Shown: positions 1-11,155, counted from the stretch's first letter. The stretch is 64,000 nucleotides of DNA from Sepioteuthis lessoniana (GCA_963585895.1 OY757924.1:61166718-61230717), one strand, 5' to 3'. Notes: generated by a model not told the origin, from the letters alone. A program made the numbers and translations.

Positions 1-360
1 GAAGCCTAAGTTTTAATTTACATTCATTAAAAAATATCGTCAATGTCAATGAAAAAATATCCATAACATTTCAAAATTAGATTAATTTAAAAAGTGATCT
101 ATTTCCACACACATATCACGACGTGTGCATCGTATATTTTGCGGAAGTAAATCTTCGACAGTGTTTAAGTAACAGAAGATAATTTTGATTTGAGATGGTA
201 AATATTATGTGACGTGTAGATGTATAATTAAAAGTTTAAGTAAATTCAAATTTGAAATAAAATTCAATTTATATTTAGCAAAGCGTTATGATATTTATAT
301 ACGAAATAAACACATCTCTCTGTCTCAGTTCATATGTTTGACTAACTATCTCTACCTCTC
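1..360. other. AT-rich sequence, no feature seen
   Basis: Low-complexity AT-rich DNA leading into a microsatellite. The only open frame is a short one that runs into the following (CT)n(AT)n tract. No repeat or gene was recognised. Confidence 0.5.
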
Positions 361-365
361 TCTTA

Positions 366-434
<69 letters not shown>
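361..434. repeat. Compound microsatellite (CT)n(AT)n
   Basis: A CT-rich run changes directly into about 22 AT dinucleotides. The switch from a pyrimidine tract to an alternating tract is typical of the compound microsatellites seen throughout the window. Confidence 0.95.
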
Positions 435-435
<1 letters not shown>

Positions 436-1315
436 TTTGGAGAATGCGAACACAAATTGTTGGAGTTTGAATTCCTTTATTTGATTCCTATCTCCACATT
501 CTAATCCATTTGGTCAACAGTGGCTACTATTGATAACAATAATACTGGTCCTATGCAAATATTTTGGAGTAAGTCATTTATTCTGAATTGGCCTAAACCC
601 AGTCAGAATTACATTGGAAAACAGAGACCACACATGAATACATCTAAACATATCTTTAATGCATATTACTATGAAATTACAACATAATCTCTTACTGCAA
701 ATTCAAAAGCATCTTCAAATACCTGCATCCCTATCACTTGTATTTATTAGTCTCTAATATTAGGGGCAGATCACTCCATTATTGCTTGATTCAATGGATA
801 TTACAAGAAATTATAGCAGGTTGTTATTTCCTTCTAAAGAATCTGTACAATGTTATAGACAAAATCAATGGTATTTAGATTTGAGATCTCTTGAATTTCC
901 ATCAGATTTATTCCAGACTTCTTGCTGGGAACCTCTGGACGCTCGCAAATATTCTGTATACAGAATTGTCGGTTGTTTCCGATGCCATATTCAACAATTT
1001 GTTTCTCTGAAAAAAAAAGTTCAAGCATTTCTATACGGCCTTACCACATTTAATATTAGTTTATCCTTGGGATGTTTTCACACGATGAATAATTAGTGGT
1101 CTTCACTGAAGTCGGAATAAGAACAATTCTCCTCAATTCTTCTGGATGTTCCAAAGTATTTTAGCTGATCTCCACATGGCAGTTCTTTGAAACAACGCGA
1201 TTCTTACTTCAATACAGTACCTCTAGTCTCCTTTCAAGGTTCTTTGGCAGGGTTCCGAAAGCTTGACCTTTGATTGGAATACATGTTAGGCTATCGGCCA
1301 ATAACATTTTCAAGG
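435..1315. other. No recognisable feature
   Basis: This stretch contains a 104-codon open frame on the plus strand (782-1096) overlapped by a 64-codon frame on the minus strand. Neither shows a motif, a signal peptide or a family resemblance that I can support. The composition matches surrounding non-coding DNA. The part at 1,110-1,250 faintly resembles the 3' region of the RLE-LINE on the minus strand, but not well enough to call. Confidence 0.45.
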
Positions 1316-1557
1316 GGGTGTCCTCGTGGTCTAATGGTTAAAGCGTTGGACTGTGGAATGGTAGTACGCGAGTTTGTACTCCCATCGCGCTATTACGTTC
1401 ACTTTCGGGCACATACCCTTGGGAAAGGTATGATCCCCCTTATCCTCCCAGCTATGGGTTAAATAGTACCACGACTGTTCTTCTAGGAGAATAGCTTTGG
1501 CATTAAATAACCTAAAAAGAGTTGATATGCCATTAAACAAAGAAACCAAACCTATAA
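1316..1557 (+). mobile_element. tRNA-derived SINE, B-type head with family D-type tail
   Basis: The head reads tcctcgtggtctaatggtta, a tRNA-like 5' end with an A-box-like segment. A decayed B box follows near 1,370. The middle contains cccttgggaaaggtatgat and agctatgggttaaatagta, which recur in many copies here. The tail has ttggcattaaataacc, gatatgccattaaac and aaaccaaacc. Family D ends with the same tail type. No protein is encoded. The copy is moderately diverged. Confidence 0.85.
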
Positions 1558-2399
1558 CATTTTCAGTGATTTTTGCAAGGTTCAGGTACCGTCTAACTTT
1601 TCACTTTCTTTCATTTTTCAATATGATCTCTTCCAATTGCAAAATATTTGATTAGTTCTCTTGTCACCTAAAAGTAAATTTATGTTTTTGGTTTGGATTG
1701 GGTTGTCTGTACCTTTTCTTGGACAGATTCATTTTTGTGCATATAACATTTACTTTGATTAAGCTTCAACCTGATGCTAAATTCCCAGTGGTTCCTCCTT
1801 CCAAACTAGTCATACCTAATTATATATTTCTTTTCTGAGTGCGTGATTAATTGATATTTCAAGGGAAATACTGTTATTTAGAAATCTCTTATAGTCTCTC
1901 AACTAGCTGACCATACTTATAAATGTTGAACATTAAAATAAATTATGTTTTGTATGATTTGAATATAGTTTTGTTGTTTGAATAAGTAAAAATTGAATCA
2001 TCTAAAATAGCATTCATATCTGATTTCACTGAAGCTGATGTAGGTTTCAATTTCTTTGATTAACATTAGAAGTTTTTTTTAAAAATATAAATGCTTTAAA
2101 AACAGCCCAATAGTTTCACATGAAGCAAGAAAATTGGGTATACATATATATAGGACCCAAAGTAATGTTATAACATTTATTAAAAATCTGTTCAACAAGG
2201 TATTTGTGGCTCTCTCATCAAGTGAGTTTCTAAGTGTTAAACAAAATAAATGCTGTTTATGTTGATGCAATAAATCACAAATCGTACACGATTTCAGGTT
2301 CAAATTTTAACTAAAACGAAAACTGACGATTTTTTCATTGTTAAATAATTATCCCATTTAATGTAACATTAATTAAGTGATTGCTTATGCAACAAACTT
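1558..2399. other. No recognisable feature
   Basis: AT-rich sequence with no long open frame, tandem repeat or transposon similarity that I can identify. Confidence 0.45.
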
Positions 2400-2575
2400 A
2401 TAGGTAAGTTGGCCTACCTAAATCGAGAGCGACCCAAAGGCTCCCTTTTCAATAGATTCTAAACCGAGGTGTAAGGGTGGGGGTAATATTTTTCCCTGCA
2501 TTATTCTACTTAACGTTGATAGGCATTAACCTTATAATGCTGAGTATTAAGCAAGGAGTCATCAATAACTATTTT
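2400..2575 (-). mobile_element. SINE-G copy (minus strand)
   Basis: Shares ordered blocks with copies at 28,395, 56,600 and 59,739: a gacccaaaggctccctttt block, a caatagatt-type block, gaggtgtaagg, and ccttataatgctgagt followed by taagcaaggagtcatc. In the plus-strand copies these run in reverse complement in the same order. The tRNA-like head is not clear here, so the copy is probably truncated or decayed. Confidence 0.8.
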
Positions 2576-2827
2576 TGAGTCTTTGGTCTGAATCTACATG
2601 GGAATGAACCCCTGTCTTTCGGGTGAACAATCAGAGCGAAAATCTTAAGAAACTTAAAAGGAATAAGAGAAGAAAAATATTCGATAAATATATTTCGTGC
2701 TAGTGAATTTTATTTAAAAATATTCATTTATCTTCAAAATTTTCTGATATTTTAAGTAATATGTTTACTCAAAGAAATTATGAGATAAAAAAAATAATGG
2801 AAAATTACATTATTTACTTTCTACTCT

Positions 2828-3258
2828 GGCCCAGTCAGCTTGGGATGCAGAATACACCGAGAGTGTCCTGGGTATGACCCTAGAAAATCTGATCGAGAGA
2901 TTCAAGTAGTGCTGGAGCTTTGGGGAATGTAGAATACCTTCATTACCATCGCTTGCTGGGTACTCTGACCCAGAGTGGTAGCATCTAAAAAGAGTCCTAT
3001 CACTGGGTCAAATAGAAGTATTTGACATTTAAACTGTACTTATGCTAAACTAAATTGTTTGAAATCGAATGCTTATGCTTAAATGAATTGTTTGAAATGG
3101 AGCCGTTTTTACATTTAACTGTTTGTAAACAAAAAAAAAAACTATACTTATCTACACTGAATTGTTTGAAATAGAACTGTTTATATGTATAAAAATGGAC
3201 TTGGCATTGAATAAACTACCATGGTTGATATGCCACAAAACCAAACCAAACTAAACTG
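2828..3258 (+). mobile_element. Family D non-autonomous repeat
   Basis: The head has cccagtcagcttgggatgca, gcagaatacaccgagagtg, gagctttggggaatg and ctgacccagagtggtagca. The body is a run of degenerate units built on tttgaaatngaactgttt, gacatttaaactg and acttatgctaaactgaattg. The tail is aaaatggacttggcattgaa then gatatgccacaaaaccaaac. It encodes no protein. Both ends are present, so this is a near-complete copy. The transcription type is unknown; a Pol III promoter is not obvious. Confidence 0.9.
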
Positions 3259-3469
3259 CATTAACTGCCTAATTTTTTTGAGATGGTTCAAAATCTTCAG
3301 AAGGGTATGTGGATTGAGAAATGATTAAGCAAATAAAATTCCAGATTCAATTGTATCAAATGTTCTAATTGAAGTTAACTAAAGAAGAACATGTTTAGCT
3401 GAATTAATGTTTCGATAATTTACACGTTTATCCCCTTTGAATTATATTCATAATATTTTTCCTTCACCT

Positions 3470-3778
3470 TATATTGAACCCAGGAAGCTAACTTCAACAA
3501 AACAGCAGCCTCCCATCTCTGAAACCATTCAAGTCTGACGAACAAGACATACTGGATACTGTTGGAGAAGTTAGGAAGAACTAATAAGCGACGTTCTCCA
3601 GTGGATTTCTTCACACGGACGACCAAGTGTTGGACGACCATTTACAACCTATCTACATCAGCTATGTGCAGACACATGATGTAGCTCTCAATACCTACCG
3701 GAAGCGATGGATGATAGAGATGAATGGTGAGGGAGAGTCCGGAAGATCTGTGCTAGAGACACTACATGATGATGATTA
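3470..3778 (+). mobile_element. RTE-type LINE, 3' end (5'-truncated pseudogene)
   Basis: Covers only the extreme C-terminal part of the RTE reverse-transcriptase polyprotein: the region after the LRAILNKSW-like segment, through the cataagcgacgttctcc block, to the usual 3' tail ending catgatgatgat. Frameshifts and a small deletion relative to the copy at 15,750-16,720 destroy the frame. The tail of ATG/TGA trinucleotides is the same as in the other RTE copies here and marks a genuine element 3' end. Confidence 0.85.
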
Positions 3779-3988
3779 TCATTCCTTCACATTGGCCGTC
3801 TAACGTAAAAAGCTAGCATAAAAATGTCACCTAGGGAATACACCAGTATATTTCAATCGGGTAGGAGCATAGTATCTCAGAAAAATAAGGTAATTTTATG
3901 ATGCATTCTAATCAGAGATGAGACATCAAGAATCTATCACGGACATTCATAAAAAAACATTTACTTTTCACAGTCCTCTCCTTGAAAC

Positions 3989-4521
3989 TGTAATATAATG
4001 GCCGATGGATTTCGTTTTATATATCTTGCCTTTGGGTTTAGTTAAGCTGAGAACTTTTCGGGTCAGTGCATGGGTTAGTTAGGTAAAAATCTGAGCGCAG
4101 GTGTTCACGCGCGCGCTCGGAGCGGACGTGTCATTCAGAGATGTCACAATAAAAATCCCAGATAGCGATTGTGACCAGGAATGAGAGTGACGTCACGCAC
4201 CGGAAGCGTGGGCTGAGATTTGAGAAAAGTCAGTTAGTTGAGTTACTGGCTTAGAAGAAGATAGTTGGCTTTCGGGGTCGCGCTTGGTGGGGGGCAGATG
4301 GAAAAGTCAGCATAAAAAGATGGTATCCCTCTCCTTATGTCGAAAAACCTTTAAACTCAAAGGTAATAAAACGTTTCGTACGTGAACTAAGAAGTCGTCA
4401 AGTGTTTTTCGTGTTTCGAGATTCCTATGTTATCTATATATGTGCGTTAAGGACATTATGAACGTTTTGCGTACCGGTATGAATATGTCTATTTCATGTT
4501 TTCATATCTGGCTATGTAACA
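3989..4521 (+). mobile_element. Solo LTR 1 (Gypsy-like), 533 bp, 4-bp TSD
   Basis: Begins TGTAATATAATGG and ends GGCTATGTAACA, so it has TG...CA termini. It is flanked by the direct repeat AAAC (3985-3988 and 4522-4525). About 560 bp of near-collinear sequence recurs at 39,904-40,466 in the same orientation. Internal signals are a TGACGTCA palindrome at 4188-4195, an ACCGGAAGCG site at 4199-4208, a CATAAAAAG TATA-like box at 4311 and AATAAA at 4365-4370. No internal coding region follows. I infer that the internal region was lost by LTR-LTR recombination. Confidence 0.88.
4188..4208 (+). promoter_or_regulatory. CRE palindrome and ETS-like site in solo LTR 1
   Basis: TGACGTCA at 4188-4195 is the consensus CREB/ATF site and ACCGGAAGCG at 4199-4208 fits an ETS-family core. 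The pair lies upstream of the TATA-like and poly(A) signals, where an LTR promoter would be. The pairing recurs at 40,100-40,120 and, less perfectly, in solo LTR 3. Function is inferred from position and recurrence only. Confidence 0.6.
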
Positions 4522-4815
4522 AAACAAACTTAAAGGAAAAAAAAAAGCAAACATATTTTTATTAACGTTTTCATCTTTATTGTATCCATTTGATTTTTTA
4601 GACCCATTTGTTCTCACCTAGAAAGAAGCATTCTCGTATTACGTGATCGCTTTTGTCATATTTTATTTACGTTCATGTTATTCTGTTGTATAGTGGCTTG
4701 TATCTGGTATCGCAGAAGTATGAAGGACACCTTGTCTCTTAAGCACGGAGAAGCAGAGAGACAGAGAGCTCTGAAAGATCTCGTTCAGTTGTAAAACCAT
4801 CTTCGGACGTAACGC

Positions 4816-4942
4816 AGGCGCCTCTGGTGGTGTAATGGTTAGCAAGCTCGACTAGCAAACCTACAAGAGTTAGTTCGAGTCTCATTGGGTGCCCCTTTCA
4901 TATGGCCTTGTGCCACATCGAAGCAAAAATCTTAGTAAATTT
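4816..4942 (+). mobile_element. SINE-C, 127 bp, with perfect 19-bp TSD
   Basis: tRNA-like head tctggtggtgtaatggttag (A-box-like), B-box-like tagttcgagtctc, then gggtgcccctttcatatggc and aatcttagtaaat. It is bounded by an identical 19-bp direct repeat, ccatcttcggacgtaacgc, at 4797-4815 and 4943-4961. The identity of the flanks suggests a relatively recent insertion. Other copies are at 32,159, 32,286 and 36,957. Confidence 0.93.
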
Positions 4943-4961
4943 CCATCTTCGGACGTAACGC

Positions 4962-5515
4962 CAACAACACAAGACTTATGATAATTATCGGACTGTACCA
5001 CTTCAGTTAATGCTTGAATAACTCTATTTCACTGTATGTCTTCCTAACTGCAATACAACATATTCCTACCCCAGGACAAAATCCAGATTGGGCGGAATTA
5101 GAAAACTCTAGCCCCAGGTAGCGAATAAATTTCACATCTTTTACCCTGGTGATCCATGATGACTATAACACACAGTCCATACTGCTATGTTACTCACAAC
5201 TAAGATAGATGAGATGGAATAATACATTTCCATTAAAAATCCTGCATAAAATGCGGAAATTGTACTCATCTCGCCGATTTTTTTTGACACATTGATTACA
5301 ATTTTTGTATCAGAAACGCCTACATTTTGTCAAGAAAGATGAGTTTTCAAAACTGAATTATTTAGAGTGAATAAAGATATCAGATATTTTTGTCTGCAAA
5401 AAAATCATTGGACTTTAAAATGTTACACTATTGGAGAGAGGTAGCAGAATGTCCTAATCTGTCATGGCAGTTAACGATAACAAATTTCAATAAAATATTT
5501 ACCGTGAGGAGGAAT
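4962..5515. other. No recognisable feature
   Basis: Plain AT-rich DNA between a SINE and a microsatellite cluster. Nothing coding or repetitive was identified. Confidence 0.45.
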
Positions 5516-5554
<39 letters not shown>

Positions 5555-5557
5555 ATT

Positions 5558-5604
<47 letters not shown>

Positions 5605-5665
5605 CTCTCTGTCTCTGACTTGCGCAGTCATTTTCTTCGCAGACCCTAAGAGAAGAACAGGTTCG

Positions 5666-5696
<31 letters not shown>

Positions 5697-5705
5697 CCAG
5701 AGAAA

Positions 5706-5745
<40 letters not shown>

Positions 5746-5746
5746 T
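5516..5746. repeat. Microsatellite cluster (CA)n, (CT)n, (CA)n, (AT)n
   Basis: Four dinucleotide blocks separated by short spacers: (CA)n at 5,518-5,551, (CT)n at 5,560-5,603, (CA)n at 5,665-5,692 and (AT)n at 5,706-5,744. The long open frames on both strands here are translations of these arrays and are not genes. Confidence 0.95.
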
Positions 5747-5754
5747 TTATGTCA

Positions 5755-5945
5755 CATCGGTCCAGAGTGACATAGGAGCGATAGTAATGAATGAGTATTT
5801 CGCATTGTATGAGGGTGCAGCATTACTGGAACCTCACCATCCGATTGTTTATGTTCATAAGCAAGACACTCGTTAGGGGGAATCTTTTCCCTCTGAAGAG
5901 TTTGCAGTTGGTGGATTCTACAGCACCAGATGACTGAGCTGATTA
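5755..5945 (-). mobile_element. Family D head (minus strand)
   Basis: The reverse complement carries the family D head: cagagtgacataggagcgat, gcagcattactggaacctca, agacactcgttaggggg and ccagatgactgagc correspond to blocks in the copy at 29,374-29,965. It is followed immediately by a tail of the same family in the opposite orientation (5,960-6,222). Confidence 0.85.
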
Positions 5946-5959
5946 AGCATTTATTTGCA

Positions 5960-6222
5960 CATAGTTAAATAGAACTGTTTGACATTTAAACTGCGTGCAA
6001 GCAAATGGCTTATTCCATTTTGAATTGTTACAAATTGAACGGTTTGATCATTCAACTGTGTGTAAGCAAAAGACTTATGTTTAATTGGATTGTTAGAGAT
6101 ACATAGTAAGACTTTTACTTATATTTACCAACCATATATATTTATTATATATGAATGAATCGGATTTAGCATTAAATAACCAGCAATAGGTGATATGGCA
6201 TAAAACCAAACCCAACCAAATT
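5960..6222 (+). mobile_element. Family D tail (plus strand)
   Basis: Contains the repeated body units (aaatagaactgtttgacatt and so on) and the terminal blocks ggatttagcattaaataacc and catggcataaaacc-like sequence ending in an aaccaaacccaacc run. Its orientation is opposite to the family D head directly upstream. Confidence 0.85.
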
Positions 6223-6370
6223 ATTATTATTGAATAGAATTATCAGTGTTAACCATTATTGTAAATATTTAACAGGGTGAAAAGAAATGGGCTCTAACAT
6301 TTTCACAAAAGTTACCAACAAATTATTCTTTTACAGATCATAAAAAATACTCATATTCATGTACACACTC

Positions 6371-6374
6371 ACAT

Positions 6375-6460
<86 letters not shown>
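6371..6460. repeat. Microsatellite (AC)n then (AT)n
   Basis: About 36 AC dinucleotides with few interruptions, followed by a short AT run. Confidence 0.95.
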
Positions 6461-6461
<1 letters not shown>

Positions 6462-6736
6462 CATAAGGGAACATTGTATAACTGAAACTATATTATTTGG
6501 TATTATTTATTACCAAGCCATGTTTAAAACTACGAATACGAAGATGTTAAAAATGAACTATCGTCATGGACTTGTTCAATTTCACAGAGGCAATCCAGTC
6601 AAAGATTGTTGGGATTAATAATAATTAATTATATCTGCTTCTGTTTTACAATGTTTTATTGAGGTTTTAAAATCCTGTTGGTTTTTCTTTAAGAAAAAAT
6701 GACATATTTATATAACATTACTTAACATATCAATAA

Positions 6737-6737
<1 letters not shown>
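6461..6737. other. No recognisable feature
   Basis: Unique-looking AT-rich sequence between two microsatellites. Confidence 0.45.

Positions 6738-6802
<65 letters not shown>
6738..6802. repeat. Microsatellite (AT)n, about 32 units
   Basis: Uninterrupted AT dinucleotide run. Confidence 0.97.
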
Positions 6803-6804
<2 letters not shown>

Positions 6805-7099
6805 TAATGATCCGGTTAGGTGAAAGCTCGATAGATTACTTCTGGCTGTGGAGATATCCTTATTTCGCTGTACTTAGTTTATTGAGCCCTTTTACGCTGA
6901 GCTTAAGGTATTCTGTCAGTATTTTTTTTCTTTTGAAGAGTCATTGATAATATATTATTATTTTTAAGCAGGAGGAATATTTTTAGACTTTTCTTTCTGT
7001 GGAATTTTCCCAAGATATCAGTCTGTATAGCATTTTTTTCTTTACAAATTGTATCATTTTGGTTTTTAACAGAGCCAGAATCATAGAACAGGCATCAAC

Positions 7100-7100
<1 letters not shown>
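6803..7100. other. No recognisable feature
   Basis: AT-rich, no open frame or repeat recognised. Confidence 0.45.
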
Positions 7101-7151
<51 letters not shown>

Positions 7152-7199
7152 TATACATGTGTGTGTGTGTGTGTGCGTGTGTGTGTGTGTGTGTGTGTG

Positions 7200-7252
<53 letters not shown>
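7101..7252. repeat. Compound microsatellite (AT)n(GT)n(AT)n
   Basis: AT block, then a GT block of about 20 units with one interruption, then another AT block. The open frames on both strands through this segment are artefacts of the repeat. Confidence 0.96.
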
Positions 7253-7255
<3 letters not shown>

Positions 7256-7392
7256 TGTATACATTTTTATAATTGAAATCCCATATTTTCGACCTTCCTT
7301 CATTGTCAGGAGATGGTTTGTTTTTTTTTGTGATGGAAAGTTGTTTTAGAAAGTTTTGAAAAAATTTTTTGAAAGAGTTAATATGCAAATTT
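7253..7392 (+). repeat. Family H microsatellite-associated repeat
   Basis: Immediately follows an (AT)n block. It contains cgaccttccttcattgtcag, a T-rich stretch, then aaagttttgaaaaaatttt and gaaagagttaatatgc. Equivalent block orders follow (AT)n at 19,515-19,700 and 37,370-37,610. It looks like a short dispersed repeat that brings or attracts a dinucleotide array. Its class is unknown. Confidence 0.55.
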
Positions 7393-8650
7393 TTACCCTG
7401 TAGGCATCCATCAAAACTGATTCTTGAATTACTTTCTGGAAATGGAACAACGACATTTACAGCGTTTTATTTTTTTTTTTTAAATAACAATCTGAGGTTT
7501 TAGAAGAAATGTCCATATTGACTACTGTAGCATTTATAGACTCTAATACTCGATCTTTTCAATTGTTGTTATTGCATCTTCAGATTTGTAATATTGACCT
7601 ATTCAATAAGAGAATACCTTACTTTAGATTCGAATTATTTTTTTCGCTTGAAATCTGCGTGCTTCTGAAACTAGTTCATTAAAAATATTTCAGATTAAAT
7701 TGTCTAGATAGCATTTTGCTTTCTATCCATGGACTTTCGAAGTTATCTCCCATTTCAGAAGCCATATTTACCTACTTTCTCGATTAATTATATGGGGATG
7801 GTCAAACATAATTAAAAGATGTAATATGCCGTTTTAACTTTTAAATAAATGCAAAAATTAAGGAAGTAAAGTTCAAAACTATGCATATATCCGTCGAATA
7901 TTGATATTTGTATATTTCTTATATTAATATTTATTTTTTTACTTGTTGAGATAAAATCTTTCCAGTTTATTTCCTCCGCCATATTTCTTAAAAACTTTTG
8001 AATTTACATTAAAGCATTCAGTGTGATATTTTGCAAAGTATTCCTACTATTGCAGCATTTTATTATATATTTAAACTTATTTGTGGTCGCTATTCTTTAC
8101 TGGGGGAATTATTTTGGCTTATTTGCGTTCGGTGTTATTTTAGATTTTGATTATATTTTTTTTTTATTATTGCTGATGGCAGACGTCCTTGATATGTGAT
8201 GGGAAACCTAATTGCTTTCAGTTGATGTATTTTTTCCTTTGATCTGTGTCATGTTCAATTAAATATAAACTCTGTGCTAATTCATGCAAACAGTTCAAAG
8301 TTCTGAATTCTCGATGTTTTTGAGCGTGTTTAGTTCTTGAAATCTCACCTAAATACCCAGAAAGGTGAAAACTCACAAGCACATAAAATGGTGGCTGAAA
8401 AGTTCATAGGCTGACCAAGAAAATCTCATCGAAAGTTTGCCGATGAGGTTTATTTTTTTATTTTTCAACATTGTCATTCTTGCGTTCCATACACATCTTT
8501 ATTTATTTGGATTTGCGTTCTCTCTTTCATAGCTTATCGACTTAGTGGTTGATTATATATGAAAAAAAAATTTGGAAGGACTACTGTCGTTCTATTTAAG
8601 CCATTGTTTAAAGTATTAGGCGTTTCTGAACTTTCCCAATAGTATTCTTT
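7393..8650. other. No recognisable feature
   Basis: 1.26 kb of AT-rich DNA with no long frame, tandem array or transposon similarity identified by eye. Confidence 0.45.
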
Positions 8651-8654
8651 TCAA

Positions 8655-8740
8655 ATTGAATGAAATACAGCGGCTTGAGTTTGAACTCGCTTAAAACAAT
8701 CGCTCAATCCTTGACATTAGTCACTTAACCACAAGGGCTC
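8655..8740 (-). mobile_element. tRNA-derived SINE head fragment (minus strand)
   Basis: The reverse complement reads gagcccttgtggttaagtga as a head and gcgagttcaaactc as a B-box. Only the tRNA-related part is evident. The body may be lost. Confidence 0.6.
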
Positions 8741-8998
8741 CACTGTCTATCTCTGTTGCTATGCTTGATAACAAAGTCATCAACAGAAGATATGACGTCA
8801 ACATATCAATTGTCAGCCAATGAACTTTTTTGTTCACCCTTGAATATGCAAAGATGCAAATACAATTAGTATTAAAGCAAATCTAGTAAAAATTACTAGA
8901 CGTTCAAATAAATTTGTAATATTTCGATCATAATGTCTTGCTGATATTTTATTAGCTTTGCTGATCATTAATTTCAATAAGAGGTGCCAGTTTCTAAT

Positions 8999-9255
8999 AG
9001 TTGTCTTCGTTAGTAAGGGACACAGTGACCCAATTTCAAATCCTAGACGAGGCAGTTTGCTTTTCACGTTGCGTTAATAATCTTGAGAAAAGTATGAATC
9101 AAACTATTCTCCCCCCCCCAGAAATGGGCAAATAGTTGAGCAAACTGGGCTCGTTATCCTTGGTAATCAAGCGTTCGGGAAGAATGAAAACTCTGGATTT
9201 AAACCTGTTAAAGACTGCTTAAAATTGACCTCGTGTCATATCTTATTCATCGGGA
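8999..9255 (+). mobile_element. SINE-A copy
   Basis: Starts inside the tRNA-like head (gacacagtgacccaatttca), has B-box-like ttcaaatcctagacgag, gagaaaagtatgaatcaaac, a cgggaagaatgaaaactctg block, aacctgttaaagactgctta and tgacctcgtgtcatatc. This order matches SINE-A copies at 30,026 and, in reverse, 50,203. A C homopolymer lies near 9,110. Confidence 0.8.
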
Positions 9256-9816
9256 AGTTTTGCTAAATGCATAAAGTTTAATAATTGTCACTGACTTGTA
9301 TATAATGTGTCTAGACGTTTGAACAATAGTCTAGGTGTCTTGATATCATCAGTTTATCATACATTTTGTTAAATTGTATATATGTCTTCATTTAAACATT
9401 TGAATCACGAATTTTAAATTAAGAAAAGGAAAGTGGAAACTATTTGACAAAACTTCGTAATACAAAACTTGTCCTCAAAGTGCTACGAATACAACACCCA
9501 TATGTTCGACTAACAGCTTGCGTCTTCTCTATTCACCAAGAAAATAGTCTATAGCTTGATAATGGTAACTGATTCGTCATTTCATACTGAAATATTACTT
9601 TTTGACAAATTACTTTATTTTTATACATTTTCCCATTGTTTTTTTTTTCTTATTTATGTATAAACGGTTGTTTTTTTTACTGATTTATAATCAAATTAAA
9701 AAGTCATTTTTTGACTAAATCTGTTTATGACGTTGTTCTCTCTTAGAAATCAGCTTGACTAATAATGAAGAGTAAACATTTTGAGAATTTATTGTTGGTT
9801 TTGGTCGGTGTTTATA
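9256..9816. other. No recognisable feature
   Basis: AT-rich DNA between a SINE and the RLE-LINE 3' end. Nothing identified. Confidence 0.45.
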
Positions 9817-11040
9817 TCATTATTATTCTACACGTTTGATAGTTTTTCACACCAACGTTAGCTGGGAGCAAGTCTCCTTAATTCTCCAGGACTATTCTCA
9901 GCATTCTGACTGATCTTAGTAATGTTGTTGTCTAGATGGTATCTACTTATCCTCTGATTTCTATGTCTGTTGGCTCTCTTTACCGAGCATTTAAGGATTG
10001 TTCAGAACGCACCAATTAACACTGTTATCACCTTACCTTCACGTTCCATAATTTTGTTTAGTTCTCTTGCAACATCGAAGTTCTTATCCCTTTTTTGCTT
10101 TCTTTTGTTTTTACTCTGTGGTCCTCCGGGATGAAAAAGTACACTATTCACCAGTTTCTCTGTTTTATTGATTATCATTATGTCTGGTCTTCTGGCCGTG
10201 ATTAGGTGAACTATTTGTATCTCAGAACACCAGAGAAATTTGTTCGCCTTATTCTCCAGTACAAATTCTGGGTTGAGCAAGTACCACTTGTTTTTAGGGC
10301 TAATGTCAGTTTCTTCATGCACAATTTTCTGTGGATCTGCTTTACTACCCGTCGTGTCTATTCTTATACTATTTTTTGGCTAATTTGCTGAATTTGCTTA
10401 TCATAGCTCCATCAGCCACATAAGATGCTGTTTTGCTGCGTCTCATCTAATTTTTCTTTAACATTGCTTGTCCGCATTGCATTGGTTCTTTCAGTTTCTT
10501 TCTTACGATTTCGCTTTGTTGGCTAAGTCCATGTCGTCTCGTGTGAAATATCGTTTGTTTGTCACTGGAAATATCCATGCAATTTTTTTTCTTATTTCCT
10601 TTTCGCAATTATTGTTGTGCAGTTTGTCGTTGTGGTAATTAGTCTTTCTTTGCTATTCTTTTTAGGCTTAGAATCTTCGTTATTCATGTATTCAAGCAAT
10701 CTTCACATCTGACGGATCCTCTTCCTCCTTTTCTTGTCCAATATAGTCTGTTCATGTCATCTCTCTAATGCTAGGGCTTATTCACCGTCATTAACATTCT
10801 TGTTCTCTGGTCCATTTGTTGAAGTTCTTCCCCCGCCAATTTCAAGAATGGTACTTAATATATTATAAGGGGCACAGTCCTGGTCTTAATTTCTTTAATA
10901 AGTTTCCTTCTGAAGAGCTTTTTTAGAGGCTTTCTCGTTTACCCAATAAGCACGTTCTAATCTTTTCTTTTTTCTTCACTTGGTTGATGGTGTCCACTAC
11001 CAATGTATACCCAAGTATTTGTAGGTTTCCTTTTTATGAA
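9817..11040 (-). pseudogene. RLE-encoding LINE (R2/R4-like), C-terminal half, minus strand
   Basis: Reading the minus strand from 11,040 down, a diverged ETYKYLGI segment is followed by shattered post-RT sequence. The 106-codon frame at 10,002-10,322 includes KWYLLNPEFVLENK, ITARRPDIMIINK and DVARELNKI. RRPD is the start of the restriction-like endonuclease signature of R2/R4-type elements. The coding part ends with the family's 3' block (cagctaacgttggtgtgaaa in reverse complement), followed by aataataatga. The element is 5'-truncated, and on its 5' side lie CTT and (ATT)n arrays, which read (TAA)n on the element's own strand. Frameshifts make it inactive. The family is recognised from shared segments at 23,930-28,024. 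Confidence 0.85.
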
Positions 11041-11042
11041 AG

Positions 11043-11104
11043 TTCTTCTTCTTCTTCTTCTTAGTGGCATTAGTTGTAGTAATAGCAGTAGTAGTAATAT
11101 TTAA

Positions 11105-11152
<48 letters not shown>
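11043..11152. repeat. (CTT)n and (ATT)n microsatellites flanking the LINE
   Basis: A short CTT run at about 11,046-11,062, a spacer, then about 15 ATT units at 11,107-11,152. The array sits at the 5' edge of a minus-strand RLE-LINE copy, as expected for an element that inserts into TAA repeats. Confidence 0.9.

Positions 11153-11155
<3 letters not shown>

Noticed and set aside
209-484. Open frames of 60-150 codons over dinucleotide arrays (also near 5,390-5,770, 7,095-7,388, 20,540-21,004, 39,543-39,908 and 45,487-45,745)
   Set aside because: They are translations of (AT)n, (CA)n, (GT)n, (CT)n or (AG)n arrays (YIYI, THTH, CVCV, SLSL runs) and appear on both strands at once.
782-1096. 104-codon plus-strand frame
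   Set aside because: No recognised motif, an overlapping frame on the opposite strand and no supporting splice or promoter pattern. Chance frame likely.
1110-1260. RLE-LINE 3' end on the minus strand
   Set aside because: Short resemblance (ctcctcaattcttctgga) without the terminal block or a TAA tail. Too weak.
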